Positions 1 through 8,486 are shown, counted from the stretch's first letter. The stretch: 39,474 bases of DNA from Afipia sp. 64-13 (GCA_001897755.1 MKUJ01000017.1:25392-64865), one strand, 5' to 3'. Program-made: numbers and translations. Notes: generated by a model not told the origin, from the sequence alone.

Positions 1-104
1 ATATAGTGCCGGCCTGCCCCTTCTTCCCGGGAAAACTCCTAAACCGGCCCATCGCGCCCCGGTTCTGATTCCATCAGGCCGTAAAAGGCTTTAAGTGTGG
101 GGCC

Positions 105-1541
105 ATGATCGATACGGCATCTCACACCCCTTCCCCCATCCACATCGTCGGCGCAGGTCTCGCCGGCTGCGAGGCTGCCTGGCAACTCGCGAGCCGCGGC
201 GTGCGCGTGGTGCTGCACGAGATGCGGCCGGTGCGGATGACCGAGGCGCACCGCACCGAGAGCCTTGCCGAACTGGTCTGCTCCAATTCATTCCGGTCGG
301 ACGATGCGGCCAACAACGCGGTTGGCCTGCTGCATGCCGAACTGCGCAAGCTCAACTCGTTGATCATGCGCGCGGCGGATACCAACCAGGTTCCGGCAGG
401 CGGCGCGCTGGCGGTGGATCGCGAGGGGTTTGCCGCCACCGTCACCCGGGCCATTGCCGAGCATCCGCTGATCGAGATTCGGCGCGAGGAGATCGAGGGC
501 CTGCCGCCGGCGGAGTGGGACAACGTCATCATCGCCACGGGGCCACTGACCTCTCCTGCGCTGGCGAATGCGATCCGCGAGCTCAGCGGCGAGAACGCCC
601 TCGCTTTTTTCGACGCCATCGCGCCGATCGTGCATCGCGATTCCATCGACATGTCGGTGGCCTGGTTTCAATCGCGCTACGATAAGGTCGGTCCGGGCGG
701 TAACGGCGCCGACTACATCAACTGCCCGATGACGCGCGAGCAATACGAGGCCTTCGTTGCCGCGTTGATCGTAGGCGAAAAGACCGACTTCAAGGACTGG
801 GAGACCAGCACTCCGTATTTCGACGGCTGCCTGCCGATCGAGGTGATGGCGGAACGCGGTCCCGAAACGCTGCGGCACGGGCCGATGAAGCCGGTGGGTC
901 TCACCAATCAACATGACCCCACGGTGAAGCCTTACGCCATCGTCCAGCTTCGCCAGGACAACAAGCTCGGCACGCTCTACAACATCGTCGGCTTCCAGAC
1001 CAAGCTGAAGCACGGCGCGCAGACTCAGATCTTCCGCACTATTCCCGGCCTCACCTACGCCGAATTCGCACGGCTCGGCGGCCTGCACCGCAACACCTTT
1101 CTCAACTCGCCGAAGCTGCTCGACGCTCAACTGCGATTGCGCGCGCAGCCACGCCTGCGTTTCGCCGGACAGATGACCGGCTGCGAAGGCTATGTCGAAT
1201 CCGCCAGCATCGGCCTGCTCGCCGGCCTGTTCGCGGCCGCCGAAGCACGGCATGCCACGATGACTCCGCCGCCGGCGACGACCGCGCTCGGCGCGCTGCT
1301 CGGCCACATCACCGGCGGCCACATCGAAACGATCGATGCCGGGCCGCGCTCGTTCCAGCCGATGAACATCAATTTCGGACTGTTTCCCCCGCTCGCGACC
1401 GCGCCGACAAAAAAGCCGGATGGCACGCGGCTGCGCGGCACCGAGAAATCCGTCGCCAGGAAGCAGGCCATGAGCGCCCGCGCCTTCGCCGACCTCGATC
1501 GCTGGATCGCCGATCAGGTCCTTATGCCGGCCGCGGCCTGA
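105..1541 (+). CDS. trmFO: Methylenetetrahydrofolate--tRNA-(uracil-5-)-methyltransferase TrmFO
   Basis: This FAD enzyme of 478 residues makes ribothymidine at U54 of the tRNA T-loop, taking the carbon from methylene-tetrahydrofolate and not from SAM. The N-terminus has the dinucleotide-binding motif [11 protein letters not shown] (residues 17-27). It is followed by the family signatures HEMRP (38-42) and [11 protein letters not shown] (56-66). C59 and C242 (in FDGCLPIE) sit where the two functional cysteines of the family are expected, and GCEGYVES is near the C-terminus. Length is normal. The start at 105 leaves a short N-terminal extension before the FAD motif; no strong Shine-Dalgarno sequence is visible. 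A kinase-like gene follows 38 bp downstream on the same strand, so co-transcription is likely. Confidence 0.96.
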   Translation: MIDTASHTPSPIHIVGAGLAGCEAAWQLASRGVRVVLHEMRPVRMTEAHRTESLAELVCSNSFRSDDAANNAVGLLHAELRKLNSLIMRAADTNQVPAGGALAVDREGFAATVTRAIAEHPLIEIRREEIEGLPPAEWDNVIIATGPLTSPALANAIRELSGENALAFFDAIAPIVHRDSIDMSVAWFQSRYDKVGPGGNGADYINCPMTREQYEAFVAALIVGEKTDFKDWETSTPYFDGCLPIEVMAERGPETLRHGPMKPVGLTNQHDPTVKPYAIVQLRQDNKLGTLYNIVGFQTKLKHGAQTQIFRTIPGLTYAEFARLGGLHRNTFLNSPKLLDAQLRLRAQPRLRFAGQMTGCEGYVESASIGLLAGLFAAAEARHATMTPPPATTALGALLGHITGGHIETIDAGPRSFQPMNINFGLFPPLATAPTKKPDGTRLRGTEKSVARKQAMSARAFADLDRWIADQVLMPAAA

Positions 1542-1579
1542 CTGATGCTGTCCTCGCCGATGCCGATCAGGACATTCCC

Positions 1580-2647
1580 ATGAGCCTGCCGAAACAGGAC
1601 GCGCAGGCGTTGGCCGCGAGCTGGACCGAGGGCGTGCTGCTCAAACGCGACGTCTTCTCGACAGTCGAACGCGGCCGCTTCCGCACGCCGAATGGCGAAG
1701 TCGATGCCGTGCTGCGCCGGCTCGATCAGGTGCCGTGGTGGTCCTATCCTTTGGCGCGGCATCTGTTTACGCGCGAGCGCCGCGCGCTTGCGCTCGCGCG
1801 CGAACTGCATGTCGGACCGGACCTGCTATGGGCCGGCGACAAGGCGCTGGTGCGCGGCTTCATCGACGGCGTCGCGCTGCATCTGGCCAAACCGGCCGGT
1901 GATGTCGCCTATTTCAAAAGCGCCAAGCGCGCACTGCTGCGGCTGCATCGCCTCGGCATCTGCCACAACGATCTTGCCAAGGAGCAGAACTGGTTGCGCG
2001 GCACCGACGGCCGCGCCTACCTCACTGACTTCCAGCTTGCGGTCTGCTTCCGCGACCGCAGCCGGCTGTTCCGCATCGCGGCGTATGAAGACCTGCGCCA
2101 CATGCTCAAGCACAAGCGCCGTTACGCGCCCGAGGCATTGACGCCGAAGGAAAAGGCGGTGCTGGCGAAAAAGTCCGGCTTCGCGCGACTCTGGCTCGCG
2201 ACCGGCAAGAAAGTCTACAAGGCGATCACACGCGGGGTATTCAACTTCACCGACCGCGAAGGTGGCGGGCGCCGGCTGGTCAACGATGCGCCGGTGCTGA
2301 TCGAAGCCTTGAAGAAGAACCCGGCGGTGCGGGATGCCGCGATCGTCGCCTTCGCCGATCGCCGCGCCGGCGTCGGCCTTTACGCCTTCGTGGAAGCTTC
2401 CGGCGATGTGGCCGAGGCTGATCTGCGCGCCGCCTTCGCCTTGGACCCGAAGCCGCCGGAGCATCTGCAAATTGTGCATGCTTTGCCGCGCGATGCGGCG
2501 GGCGAGATCAGAACCGAGATTCTGCAACTGGTGGCGATGAATCAAATCGACTTGATCGAGCCCTTGATGCGCAGCGATGCCGACCGCGCCTTCATGAAGG
2601 ACATTCTCGACCAGCGCAAAAACCTGCGCGACCGATTCAGCTTCTGA
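1580..2647 (+). CDS. Kinase-like protein with an acyl-CoA-synthetase C-terminal-lid-like tail
   Basis: This 355-residue protein has two parts. Residues about 15-180 look like a compact RIO/lipopolysaccharide-kinase type fold: the catalytic loop HNDLAKEQN (129-137) supplies the aspartate and asparagine, and DFQ (150-152) replaces the usual DFG. No clear glycine-rich loop is visible. Residues about 237-320 resemble the small C-terminal domain of adenylate-forming acyl-CoA synthetases: the pattern NPAVRDAAIVAF, then YAFVEASGDVAEADLRAAF, then LPRDAAGEIRTEIL matches that lid. The invariant catalytic lysine of the GK motif is replaced by E309, and there is no large adenylation domain. Substrate and role are unknown; the kinase assignment is fairly safe, the tail is inference. 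Its 3' end overlaps the convergent phytoene-synthase-like gene by 11 bp. Confidence 0.8.
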   Translation: MSLPKQDAQALAASWTEGVLLKRDVFSTVERGRFRTPNGEVDAVLRRLDQVPWWSYPLARHLFTRERRALALARELHVGPDLLWAGDKALVRGFIDGVALHLAKPAGDVAYFKSAKRALLRLHRLGICHNDLAKEQNWLRGTDGRAYLTDFQLAVCFRDRSRLFRIAAYEDLRHMLKHKRRYAPEALTPKEKAVLAKKSGFARLWLATGKKVYKAITRGVFNFTDREGGGRRLVNDAPVLIEALKKNPAVRDAAIVAFADRRAGVGLYAFVEASGDVAEADLRAAFALDPKPPEHLQIVHALPRDAAGEIRTEILQLVAMNQIDLIEPLMRSDADRAFMKDILDQRKNLRDRFSF

Positions 2648-3512
2648 ACGGTCTCGCGCGCGAGGCGCGCCACAGCGTCCACAGCGTGGCAAGACGCGAT
2701 GGCCCATCCACCGGCTTGAACAGATCGGCATTCGGCCGCGCGGCCCGCGTCAGGACACGACGGATCAGCGCCAGACGCAGAAACGCGGCATGCGCCCCTT
2801 CGGGCACGCTCGGCAGCAGATCGCCCGCCGAATCCAGATGCGACACGCCTTCCGCGCGCAGTTGCTCGATCACCTCATGCAGACCCGGTGTCATCCTGCC
2901 GGCAAAAATGTCGGCGGCCGCAACACCATGCTGATCCAGCAGATCGCGTGGCAGATAAAGCTGTCCGCGCGAGGCGTGCAGCGGCAACGACGTAATGACA
3001 TCGGCGAGGCCCTGGGCAATACCGGCATGATGCGCGACATGGTCGGCCTCCTCGGAGGCGCCCGCCAGAATCCGCGCACTCAGCGAGAACAGCGTCGACG
3101 AGGTATCGTTGCAATAGGATTCGAGCGCATCGAGTGTCGTCATCTGGTCGTCGTAGACATCGAAGATGCGTGCTTCGATCAATCGCAACAGCGCCGTCGC
3201 CGGAACATGATGATAAGCCATCGTCAGCAGCAGCTCCGCCGCGACGGGACTGCCCTCCGCGCCATTCTGCCCGCCGCCTTCCAACAGGTCGGTCCACCAT
3301 TGCAGCCGGATTTCGCCCGGCAGCGGCTGGCTGATCTGGTCGCGAACACGCGAGACCTCGACATTGAAGGCGTAGAGCGCCAGCAGCGCACGGCGTTTGT
3401 CCGGCGGCACGAACAGCGTTGCGGCGTAGCGCGGAAAATCGCGGTCGCGAACCAGTTCGGCGCAGAACGCGGCGTTGCCGCCGTCCTGCGATCTGTCCGA
3501 TGCTACGCTCAT
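2637..3512 (-). CDS. Squalene/phytoene synthase family protein, NDUFAF6-like
   Basis: The 291-residue product has the all-helical squalene/phytoene synthase fold but lacks the aspartate-rich motifs needed for prenyl diphosphate condensation. The first motif region reads FNVEVSRVRD (49-58), and the second reads GLADVITSLP followed by SRGQLYLPRD (168-190). This pattern is that of the mitochondrial complex I assembly factor NDUFAF6 and not of carotenoid or hopanoid enzymes, so a role in respiratory NADH dehydrogenase biogenesis is more likely than terpene synthesis. It overlaps the upstream NDUFAF3-like gene by 4 bp (ATGA), so the two are translationally coupled at the end of the yajC-secDF operon. 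Function is inferred from family and context. Confidence 0.85.
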   Translation of the reverse strand: MSVASDRSQDGGNAAFCAELVRDRDFPRYAATLFVPPDKRRALLALYAFNVEVSRVRDQISQPLPGEIRLQWWTDLLEGGGQNGAEGSPVAAELLLTMAYHHVPATALLRLIEARIFDVYDDQMTTLDALESYCNDTSSTLFSLSARILAGASEEADHVAHHAGIAQGLADVITSLPLHASRGQLYLPRDLLDQHGVAAADIFAGRMTPGLHEVIEQLRAEGVSHLDSAGDLLPSVPEGAHAAFLRLALIRRVLTRAARPNADLFKPVDGPSRLATLWTLWRASRARPFRS

Positions 3513-3883
3513 GGCACGGCTATCAGCGCTGCGGCGACACGGCGCCCCTCGCCCATCATGATATTGTAGGTCCGGATCGCAGCTCCTGTCTGCATCGGAT
3601 CAAGAACGATCCTGACCGCCCGCAGTTCCTCGCGCAAAGCGCGCGGCGGAATCCAGACCTCGAGACCCGTGCCGATAATCAAGGTATCGATCGCTTCGGC
3701 ACGCGCAAAAACCGGATCGAGCGAGAGCCGGTCGATGTCAGCCGGCTGCGTCACCGGCCACGCCCAGATGCCGTCCGGCAAACAAAGCAAGGAACCGCGA
3801 TGCGACATCTCGGCGAAGCGGAATCCGCCATTGCCGTAAGCCTCGATCGGCACGGCGTATGGAAGGTGCGGAGTCTCCGTCAA
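3509..3883 (-). CDS. Mth938-like domain (DUF498) protein, NDUFAF3 homologue
   Basis: This small protein of 124 residues has the Mth938-like fold. Recognisable stretches are YGNGGFRF near residue 16, LIIGTGLE in the middle, and TGAAIRTYNIMMGEGRRVAAALI at the C-terminus, whose A-x-R-T-YN element is characteristic of the family. The human relative NDUFAF3 assembles complex I. The gene lies 10 bp downstream of secF and overlaps the NDUFAF6-like gene by 4 bp. The placement next to membrane-protein insertion genes fits a role in building membrane complexes. No catalytic residues are known for the family; function is inferred. Confidence 0.88.
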   Translation of the reverse strand: MTETPHLPYAVPIEAYGNGGFRFAEMSHRGSLLCLPDGIWAWPVTQPADIDRLSLDPVFARAEAIDTLIIGTGLEVWIPPRALREELRAVRIVLDPMQTGAAIRTYNIMMGEGRRVAAALIAVP

Positions 3884-3892
3884 CCTGACGCT

Positions 3893-4894
3893 CTACGGCT
3901 TGGTCGGCTTGTCTTCACCGTGACGCGTCGCGCCGACACCGAGATAGATCAGCATCGGCGCCGCGATGAAGATCGAGGTGTAGGTGCCGACCAGCACCAC
4001 GCCGAACATCATGGTCGCGGTGAAGGAATGGATCGCCTTGCCGCCGAATAGCAGCAGCGCCAAGAGCGCCAGCGTCACCGTAACGTGGGTGATGATGGAG
4101 CGCGACAGCGTGGAGTTGATCGACGCATTGAGCAGATCCTCCATCGGCATCTTCTTGTAGCGCCGCAGCAGCTCGCGGATGCGGTCGTAGATCACCACCG
4201 TGTCGTTGAGCGAATAGCCCAGAATCGTCAGCAAGGCGGCGATACTGGTGAGGTCGAAATCGATCTGCGTCACCGACATGAAGCCGATGGTGAGCACGAT
4301 GTCGTGGACGTTGGCGACCATCGCGCCGAGCGCGAACTGCCATTCGAACCGGAACCAGAGATAGATCAGGATGCCGACGATGGCGAGCATCAGGCCGACC
4401 GTGCCGAACGCCAAAAGCTCGCCGGACACGCGCGGTCCGACCACCTCGACGCGGCGATATTCGATGCCCTCGCCCAGCGAGGAACGGACCTTCTGGATCG
4501 CCGCCTGCTGCGCGGCATCGCCGCCGGGTTGCTCGGCAATGCGGATCAGGACGTTGGACGGACCGCCGAACTGCTGAAGCTGGACGTCGCCAAGGCCAAG
4601 GCTGCCGAGTTGCGTGCGCAGCTTGGCGATATCGGCGGGGCCGGACTTCTCCTGGATCTCGAGCAGCATGCCGCCGCGGAAATCGATGCCGAAATTCAGG
4701 CCATGCACGAAATACAGCGTGATCGCGATGATGGTCAGCACCGCCGAGATCGGGAAGCTGAACCGGCGGAAGTCCATGAAATGGAAATTGGTGTTGTCGG
4801 GGACAATCCGCAGCGCGGGAATGACGCCGTAAACGCTCAGCACCGTCAGAACGACGATGAAGACCGCAAGCCCGATGATAATCGTCTGTGTCAC
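3893..4894 (-). CDS. secF: Protein translocase subunit SecF
   Basis: SecF pairs with SecD in the inner membrane and uses the proton gradient to help pull preproteins through SecYEG. The 333-residue product has an N-terminal transmembrane helix, the first periplasmic domain starting with the signature GIDFRGG, and then a block of further helices containing TIGFMSVTQIDFDLTSIAALL and GYSLNDTVVIYDRIRE, the conserved SecD/SecF core. The start chosen is GTG at 4894. It lies 13 bp after the secD stop, has a GAGGA Shine-Dalgarno sequence at suitable distance, and places the first membrane helix directly after the start. A longer in-frame reading back to 4957 would overlap secD and adds a non-membrane, cysteine- and arginine-containing stretch, so it was rejected. 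Confidence 0.95.
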   Translation of the reverse strand: MTQTIIIGLAVFIVVLTVLSVYGVIPALRIVPDNTNFHFMDFRRFSFPISAVLTIIAITLYFVHGLNFGIDFRGGMLLEIQEKSGPADIAKLRTQLGSLGLGDVQLQQFGGPSNVLIRIAEQPGGDAAQQAAIQKVRSSLGEGIEYRRVEVVGPRVSGELLAFGTVGLMLAIVGILIYLWFRFEWQFALGAMVANVHDIVLTIGFMSVTQIDFDLTSIAALLTILGYSLNDTVVIYDRIRELLRRYKKMPMEDLLNASINSTLSRSIITHVTVTLALLALLLFGGKAIHSFTATMMFGVVLVGTYTSIFIAAPMLIYLGVGATRHGEDKPTKP

Positions 4895-4907
4895 GACGGC
4901 AGCTTCC

Positions 4908-6506
4908 TCAAATCGGCACGGTTTTCGGCCGCTTCCAACGCACCCAGGTCGCAACAATGAGACGGGTGACCGTGAAGGCCGTGAACACCGTGGTGATGAT
5001 GCCGATTCCGAGCGTCACGGCGAAGCCGCGCACCGGGCCGGTGCCGATATAGAACAGCACCGCGGCGGCGATGAAAGTGGTGATGTTGGAGTCGAGAATG
5101 GTGGCAAGCGCGCGGCTGAATCCGGCATCGATCGCCGAGATTGCGTTGCGGCCGGCGCGCAGCTCCTCGCGAATGCGCTCGTAGATCAGCACGTTGGAGT
5201 CCACCGCGATGCCGACGGTCAGCACGATGCCGGCGATGCCCGGCAGCGTCAGCGTGGCATTGAGCAGCGACAGAACGCCGAAGATCATCGCGACGTTGAC
5301 CGCAACCGCGATATTGGCGAACAGGCCGAACAGACGATAGGTCAGCGTCATGAACACGATCACGAGGATCGAGCCGACATAGGACGCCAGCTCGCCGGCC
5401 GCGATCGAGTCCTGACCGAGACCGGGACCGACAGTGCGTTCCTCGATGATGGTCAGCGGCGCCGGCAGCGCGCCGGCACGCAGCAGGATCGCAAGATCGT
5501 TGGCCTGCTGCACGGTGAAATTGCCGGAGATCTGGCCAGAGCCGCCGGTGATCGGCTCCTGAATCACGGGCGCCGAGATCACCTCGTTATCGAGGATGAT
5601 CGCGAAAGGCTGCTTGACGTTCTCGGTGGTGGCGATGGCGAATTTGCGCGCACCCGAGGTATTGAACTTGAACGAGACGATCGGCTGGCCGTTGCGCTGG
5701 TCGAAGCCCGGCTGCGCGTCGGTGAGATCGGCGCCGGACACCAGCACCTGCTTCTTCACCACATAAGGCACATGCGGTGCTTCCATGCCGCGCAGGACTT
5801 CGGAGTCTGACGGCACCCGGCCCTGCAGCGCGTCTTCCGGCGACACCGTGGTGTCCACCATGCGGAAGTCCATCTTCGCCGTCTTGCCAAGAATTTCCTT
5901 CAGCCGCGTCGGATCCTGCAGACCCGGCACCTGCACCAGGACGCGGTCGAGACCCTGCCGCTGGATCAGCGGCTCCACGGTGCCGAGTTCGTTGACGCGC
6001 CTTTCAATGATCTGGATCGACTGCTCGACCGCCTGACGCAGCCGATCGTTGATCGCCGCCTGCGGCACGCTCAGCCGGATCAGGCCGCCGCCCGCATCGG
6101 ACACCTCGACGCTGCGCTGGCCGCTGCTGCCGAGCAGACCACCGAGGGGCTGCGACAATTCGCGGAGCTTGGAGAGCGCGGTCGCCTGATCGGCCTCCTT
6201 GACGCGCACCTCGACATTGTCGCCCTTCACGCCAAGGCCGGTGTAACCGATCTTGGCGTCACGCAAGGTGCGGCGAACGTCGTCACGGACCTGATCGAGC
6301 TTGTCTTTCTTGACCGAATTGGCGTCGACTTCGAGCAGGATGTGGGAGCCGCCCTGCAAATCGAGGCCCAGCACCAGGCGGCGCTGCGCCCAGTTCGGCC
6401 AGGTCTTCACAGTCGCCTCGGAGAAGAAGTTCGGAACGGCGCACAGGCACACCACGAACGCGGTGAGCACGACCGCGAGCGCTTTCCAGCGGGTGAAGTA
6501 CAGCAT
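4908..6506 (-). CDS. secD: Protein translocase subunit SecD
   Basis: This is the larger partner of SecF, 532 residues, which is normal for alphaproteobacteria. An N-terminal membrane helix is followed by LGLDLQGGSHILLEV, the SecD signature. Next come the large periplasmic P1 region and the conserved LDNEVISAPVI element. The C-terminal half carries the transmembrane core with GIVLTVGIAVDSNVLIYERIREE, which contains the conserved aspartate implicated in proton movement, and GFSRALATILDSNITT. It lies between yajC (43 bp upstream) and secF (13 bp downstream) in the usual yajC-secD-secF order. Confidence 0.97.
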   Translation of the reverse strand: MLYFTRWKALAVVLTAFVVCLCAVPNFFSEATVKTWPNWAQRRLVLGLDLQGGSHILLEVDANSVKKDKLDQVRDDVRRTLRDAKIGYTGLGVKGDNVEVRVKEADQATALSKLRELSQPLGGLLGSSGQRSVEVSDAGGGLIRLSVPQAAINDRLRQAVEQSIQIIERRVNELGTVEPLIQRQGLDRVLVQVPGLQDPTRLKEILGKTAKMDFRMVDTTVSPEDALQGRVPSDSEVLRGMEAPHVPYVVKKQVLVSGADLTDAQPGFDQRNGQPIVSFKFNTSGARKFAIATTENVKQPFAIILDNEVISAPVIQEPITGGSGQISGNFTVQQANDLAILLRAGALPAPLTIIEERTVGPGLGQDSIAAGELASYVGSILVIVFMTLTYRLFGLFANIAVAVNVAMIFGVLSLLNATLTLPGIAGIVLTVGIAVDSNVLIYERIREELRAGRNAISAIDAGFSRALATILDSNITTFIAAAVLFYIGTGPVRGFAVTLGIGIITTVFTAFTVTRLIVATWVRWKRPKTVPI

Positions 6507-6549
6507 CGAGAATACCCGTCAGGTCATTGATGTGCGGCGCCGGCGAACG

Positions 6550-6891
6550 TCAGCTCGCGGCGTCTTCCTTGGCCGGCTCGCCCTTGGTCCGGACGCCGGT
6601 GATCATCTGCCGCATCTGGCGGATCTTCACGCCATCCGAAATTTCCATTTCCACCTGATCGTCATCCACCACCTTGGTGACTTTGCCGACCAGACCGCCA
6701 TTGGTGATGATGGTGTCGCCGCGGCGGATGTTCTTCACCATCTCGGCATGGGACTTCACCTTCTTCTGCTGCGGACGCAGGATCAGGAAATACATGATCA
6801 CGAAAATCATCGCGAACGGCAGCAGCGACATCAGCATGGAGTTGGCGTCGCCGCCCGCGGCAGCCTGGGCGTAGGCAGGAGTAATGAACAT
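6550..6891 (-). CDS. yajC: Sec translocase accessory subunit YajC
   Basis: YajC is a single-span inner-membrane protein that co-purifies with SecDF. This 113-residue form begins MFITPAYAQAAAGG and has one hydrophobic helix (LLPFAMIFVIMYFLILRPQ). A basic cytosolic part follows with RRGDTIITNGGLVGKV, the most conserved part of the family. The ATG at 6891 is preferred over the in-frame TTG six bases upstream, because an AAGGA Shine-Dalgarno sequence sits 9 nt before the ATG but only 3 nt before the TTG. It is the first gene of the Sec operon and has a well-formed promoter and a leader hairpin upstream. Confidence 0.95.
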   Translation of the reverse strand: MFITPAYAQAAAGGDANSMLMSLLPFAMIFVIMYFLILRPQQKKVKSHAEMVKNIRRGDTIITNGGLVGKVTKVVDDDQVEMEISDGVKIRQMRQMITGVRTKGEPAKEDAAS

Positions 6892-6914
6892 CAGCAAGGG
6901 TCCTTAATGAGGGT

Positions 6915-6944
6915 GCCGCCGGCCGTTGAAAACACGCCGGCGGC
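6915..6944 (-). promoter_or_regulatory. Leader hairpin upstream of yajC-secDF
   Basis: A perfect 9-bp inverted repeat (GCCGCCGGC and GCCGGCGGC, 12-nt loop) lies in the predicted 5' untranslated region, about 9 nt before the yajC Shine-Dalgarno sequence. No U-run follows, so it is not a classical terminator. It could affect mRNA stability or translation of yajC. Confidence 0.45.
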
Positions 6945-6970
6945 AAGCCATTGGGGGCGAATTTGCGCGG

Positions 6971-6998
6971 ACTATAACGGCCAGCGCCCCAATTGCAA
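6971..6998 (-). promoter_or_regulatory. Probable sigma-70 promoter of yajC-secDF
   Basis: On the minus strand TTGCAA (6998-6993) and TATAGT (6976-6971) are separated by 16 bp. This would place the transcription start near 6964, about 70 nt before the yajC start. The -10 element matches five of six consensus bases. It is the best housekeeping promoter candidate seen in the window. Confidence 0.5.
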
Positions 6999-7087
6999 CG
7001 CCGCCCAGCCCCTCGTTTTCAACGACTTGCCGGCCTCCTCATGCCTCGCATAGGGTGCCCTCCAACGAAGTGGAACGAAGCCAGCCC

Positions 7088-8050
7088 ATGCCTAAAAAAG
7101 CCCGGAAAACACCCTCCCGCACCCCCGCCAAACCCGCCTCCCGGAAAGTCCGCAAGCCCGCGACAAAACGCACCGCCCCTCCCGCGAGCGGTGTCGAGGA
7201 GCGCATCGCGCGCGCGCTCGAGGCCATCGCGGCCGGCCTGCCCGGCTCGGCGGAGAAGCCGTCCACACCCGATTCCCTGGAATCGGCGGAGGCCTTCATC
7301 TGGCAGCCCAATGGCCGCCTCGTGCCGGTGCCGCGGGTCAGCCGGGTCGATCTCGGCCTGCTCAAGGGCGTCGACCGGATGCGCGACATCCTGATCGAGA
7401 ACACCGAGCGATTCGCCAAGGGCCTGCCCGCCAACAACGCGCTGCTCTGGGGCGCGCGCGGCATGGGCAAGTCCTCGCTGGTCAAGGCCGCGCATGCCAC
7501 CGTCAACGCCATGGTGAAAGGCCGGCTCAAGCTGATCGAAATTCACCGCGAGGATATCGAGACACTGCCGACCCTGATGGCACTGCTGCGGCAATCTGAC
7601 TTCCACGTCATCGTGTTCTGCGACGATCTGTCGTTCGACGGCAACGACGCCTCCTACAAGTCGCTCAAGGCCGTGCTCGAAGGTGGCATCGAGGGCCGAC
7701 CGGAGAACGTCATCCTGTACGCGACCTCCAATCGGCGACACCTGCTGGCGCGCGAGATGATCGAGAACGAGCGTTCGACCTCGATCAATCCCGGCGAAGC
7801 GGTCGAGGAAAAGGTCTCGCTATCGGATCGCTTCGGCCTATGGCTCGGGTTCCACAAATGCAGCCAGGACGAATATCTGGAAATGGTCCGGGGCTATTGC
7901 CGGCATTTCGGCGTGCCGATCTCGGACGACGAACTCGAACGCGAGGCGCTGGAATGGGCGACCACGCGCGGCTCGCGCTCGGGCCGCGTTGCCTGGCAAT
8001 TCGTGCAAGAGCTTGCCGGCCGGCTCGGGGTCAGGCTCGCCGGAAAGTAA
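7088..8050 (+). CDS. DUF815 family AAA+ ATP-binding protein
   Basis: This predicted P-loop ATPase has 320 residues. A lysine/proline/alanine-rich, probably disordered N-terminus is followed by the DUF815 core: the Walker A motif GARGMGKSS within ALLWGARGMGKSSLVKAA, a Walker B-like VIVFCDDLSFD, and the sensor-like stretch VILYATSNRRHL. The C-terminal lid contains FGLWLGFHKCSQDEYL. The family is widespread in bacteria and uncharacterised; no partner is evident from the context. The start at 7088 is chosen because the upstream in-frame extension is non-conserved in character and crosses the yajC promoter region. It is transcribed divergently from yajC-secDF. Confidence 0.88.
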   Translation: MPKKARKTPSRTPAKPASRKVRKPATKRTAPPASGVEERIARALEAIAAGLPGSAEKPSTPDSLESAEAFIWQPNGRLVPVPRVSRVDLGLLKGVDRMRDILIENTERFAKGLPANNALLWGARGMGKSSLVKAAHATVNAMVKGRLKLIEIHREDIETLPTLMALLRQSDFHVIVFCDDLSFDGNDASYKSLKAVLEGGIEGRPENVILYATSNRRHLLAREMIENERSTSINPGEAVEEKVSLSDRFGLWLGFHKCSQDEYLEMVRGYCRHFGVPISDDELEREALEWATTRGSRSGRVAWQFVQELAGRLGVRLAGK

Positions 8051-8060
8051 AGGCCGTCCG

Positions 8061-8297
8061 TCAGAGCACGCTGCCATAGGTGGCCAGCACCTGCTCCATC
8101 GGAATGCAGGTACGCTGACGCGCGCGGCCGTGGATCGCGCCTCGCACCCGCATCACCATGCCGGGCGGACAGGCATCGGTTTTCACCAGAACCGAAGCAT
8201 ACGGTGCCAGCATCAGCGGTTCGCGTTTCAGAAAGCGCTCGGCCGACGCGTGAGCGGGCAACATCACCACGAAAATCACCAAAGCCAGGATACGCAT
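8061..8297 (-). CDS. Small secreted protein of unknown function
   Basis: This predicted 78-residue product begins with a clear Sec signal peptide: MRIL, a hydrophobic core LALVIFVVMLP, and a likely signal peptidase cleavage after ASA. The mature part is about 56 residues, basic, and has two cysteines (in DACPPGM and RTCIPME) that could form one disulphide in the periplasm. I do not recognise the family. The start at 8297 puts the signal peptide directly at the N-terminus; only a weak purine-rich stretch (GAGAAAA) precedes it. It ends 10 bp from the convergent DUF815 gene and lies downstream of the nlpD-like gene beyond a terminator, so it probably has its own promoter. Confidence 0.6.
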   Translation of the reverse strand: MRILALVIFVVMLPAHASAERFLKREPLMLAPYASVLVKTDACPPGMVMRVRGAIHGRARQRTCIPMEQVLATYGSVL

Positions 8298-8423
8298 GGC
8301 ATTTTCTCGGGTCAGATCGGCGGGACAATCTGCTTCGGCAGATTTCGTTCCAGAGCGGATCAATAATCCGAAGCCATGACGGCCTGACGACCCTCCCGCC
8401 GGCGCGGCCGATGCCGGTCAGAA

Positions 8424-8452
8424 AAAATGCCCGGATCATCTCCGGGCATTTT
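8424..8452 (-). terminator. Intrinsic terminator after the nlpD-like gene
   Basis: A 12-bp perfect inverted repeat (AAAATGCCCGGA / TCCGGGCATTTT, 5-nt loop) is followed on the minus strand by a run of T. It lies about 35 bp beyond the stop of the gene at 8487-9815. Confidence 0.8.
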
Positions 8453-8486
8453 GCAGTCTTGATCAGTTAAACCGGCTGGCACCCGG

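Noticed and set aside
1-104. Promoter or gene in the first 104 bases
   Set aside because: No hexamer pair of convincing quality and no frame with family features; nothing reported.
4895-4957. Longer SecF N-terminus
   Set aside because: It would overlap secD and add a non-membrane stretch. The GTG at 4894 has a ribosome-binding site and leads directly into the first membrane helix.
4085-5810. Long plus-strand frames rich in Asp, His and Arg opposite secD and secF
   Set aside because: Low-complexity translations antisense to secDF.
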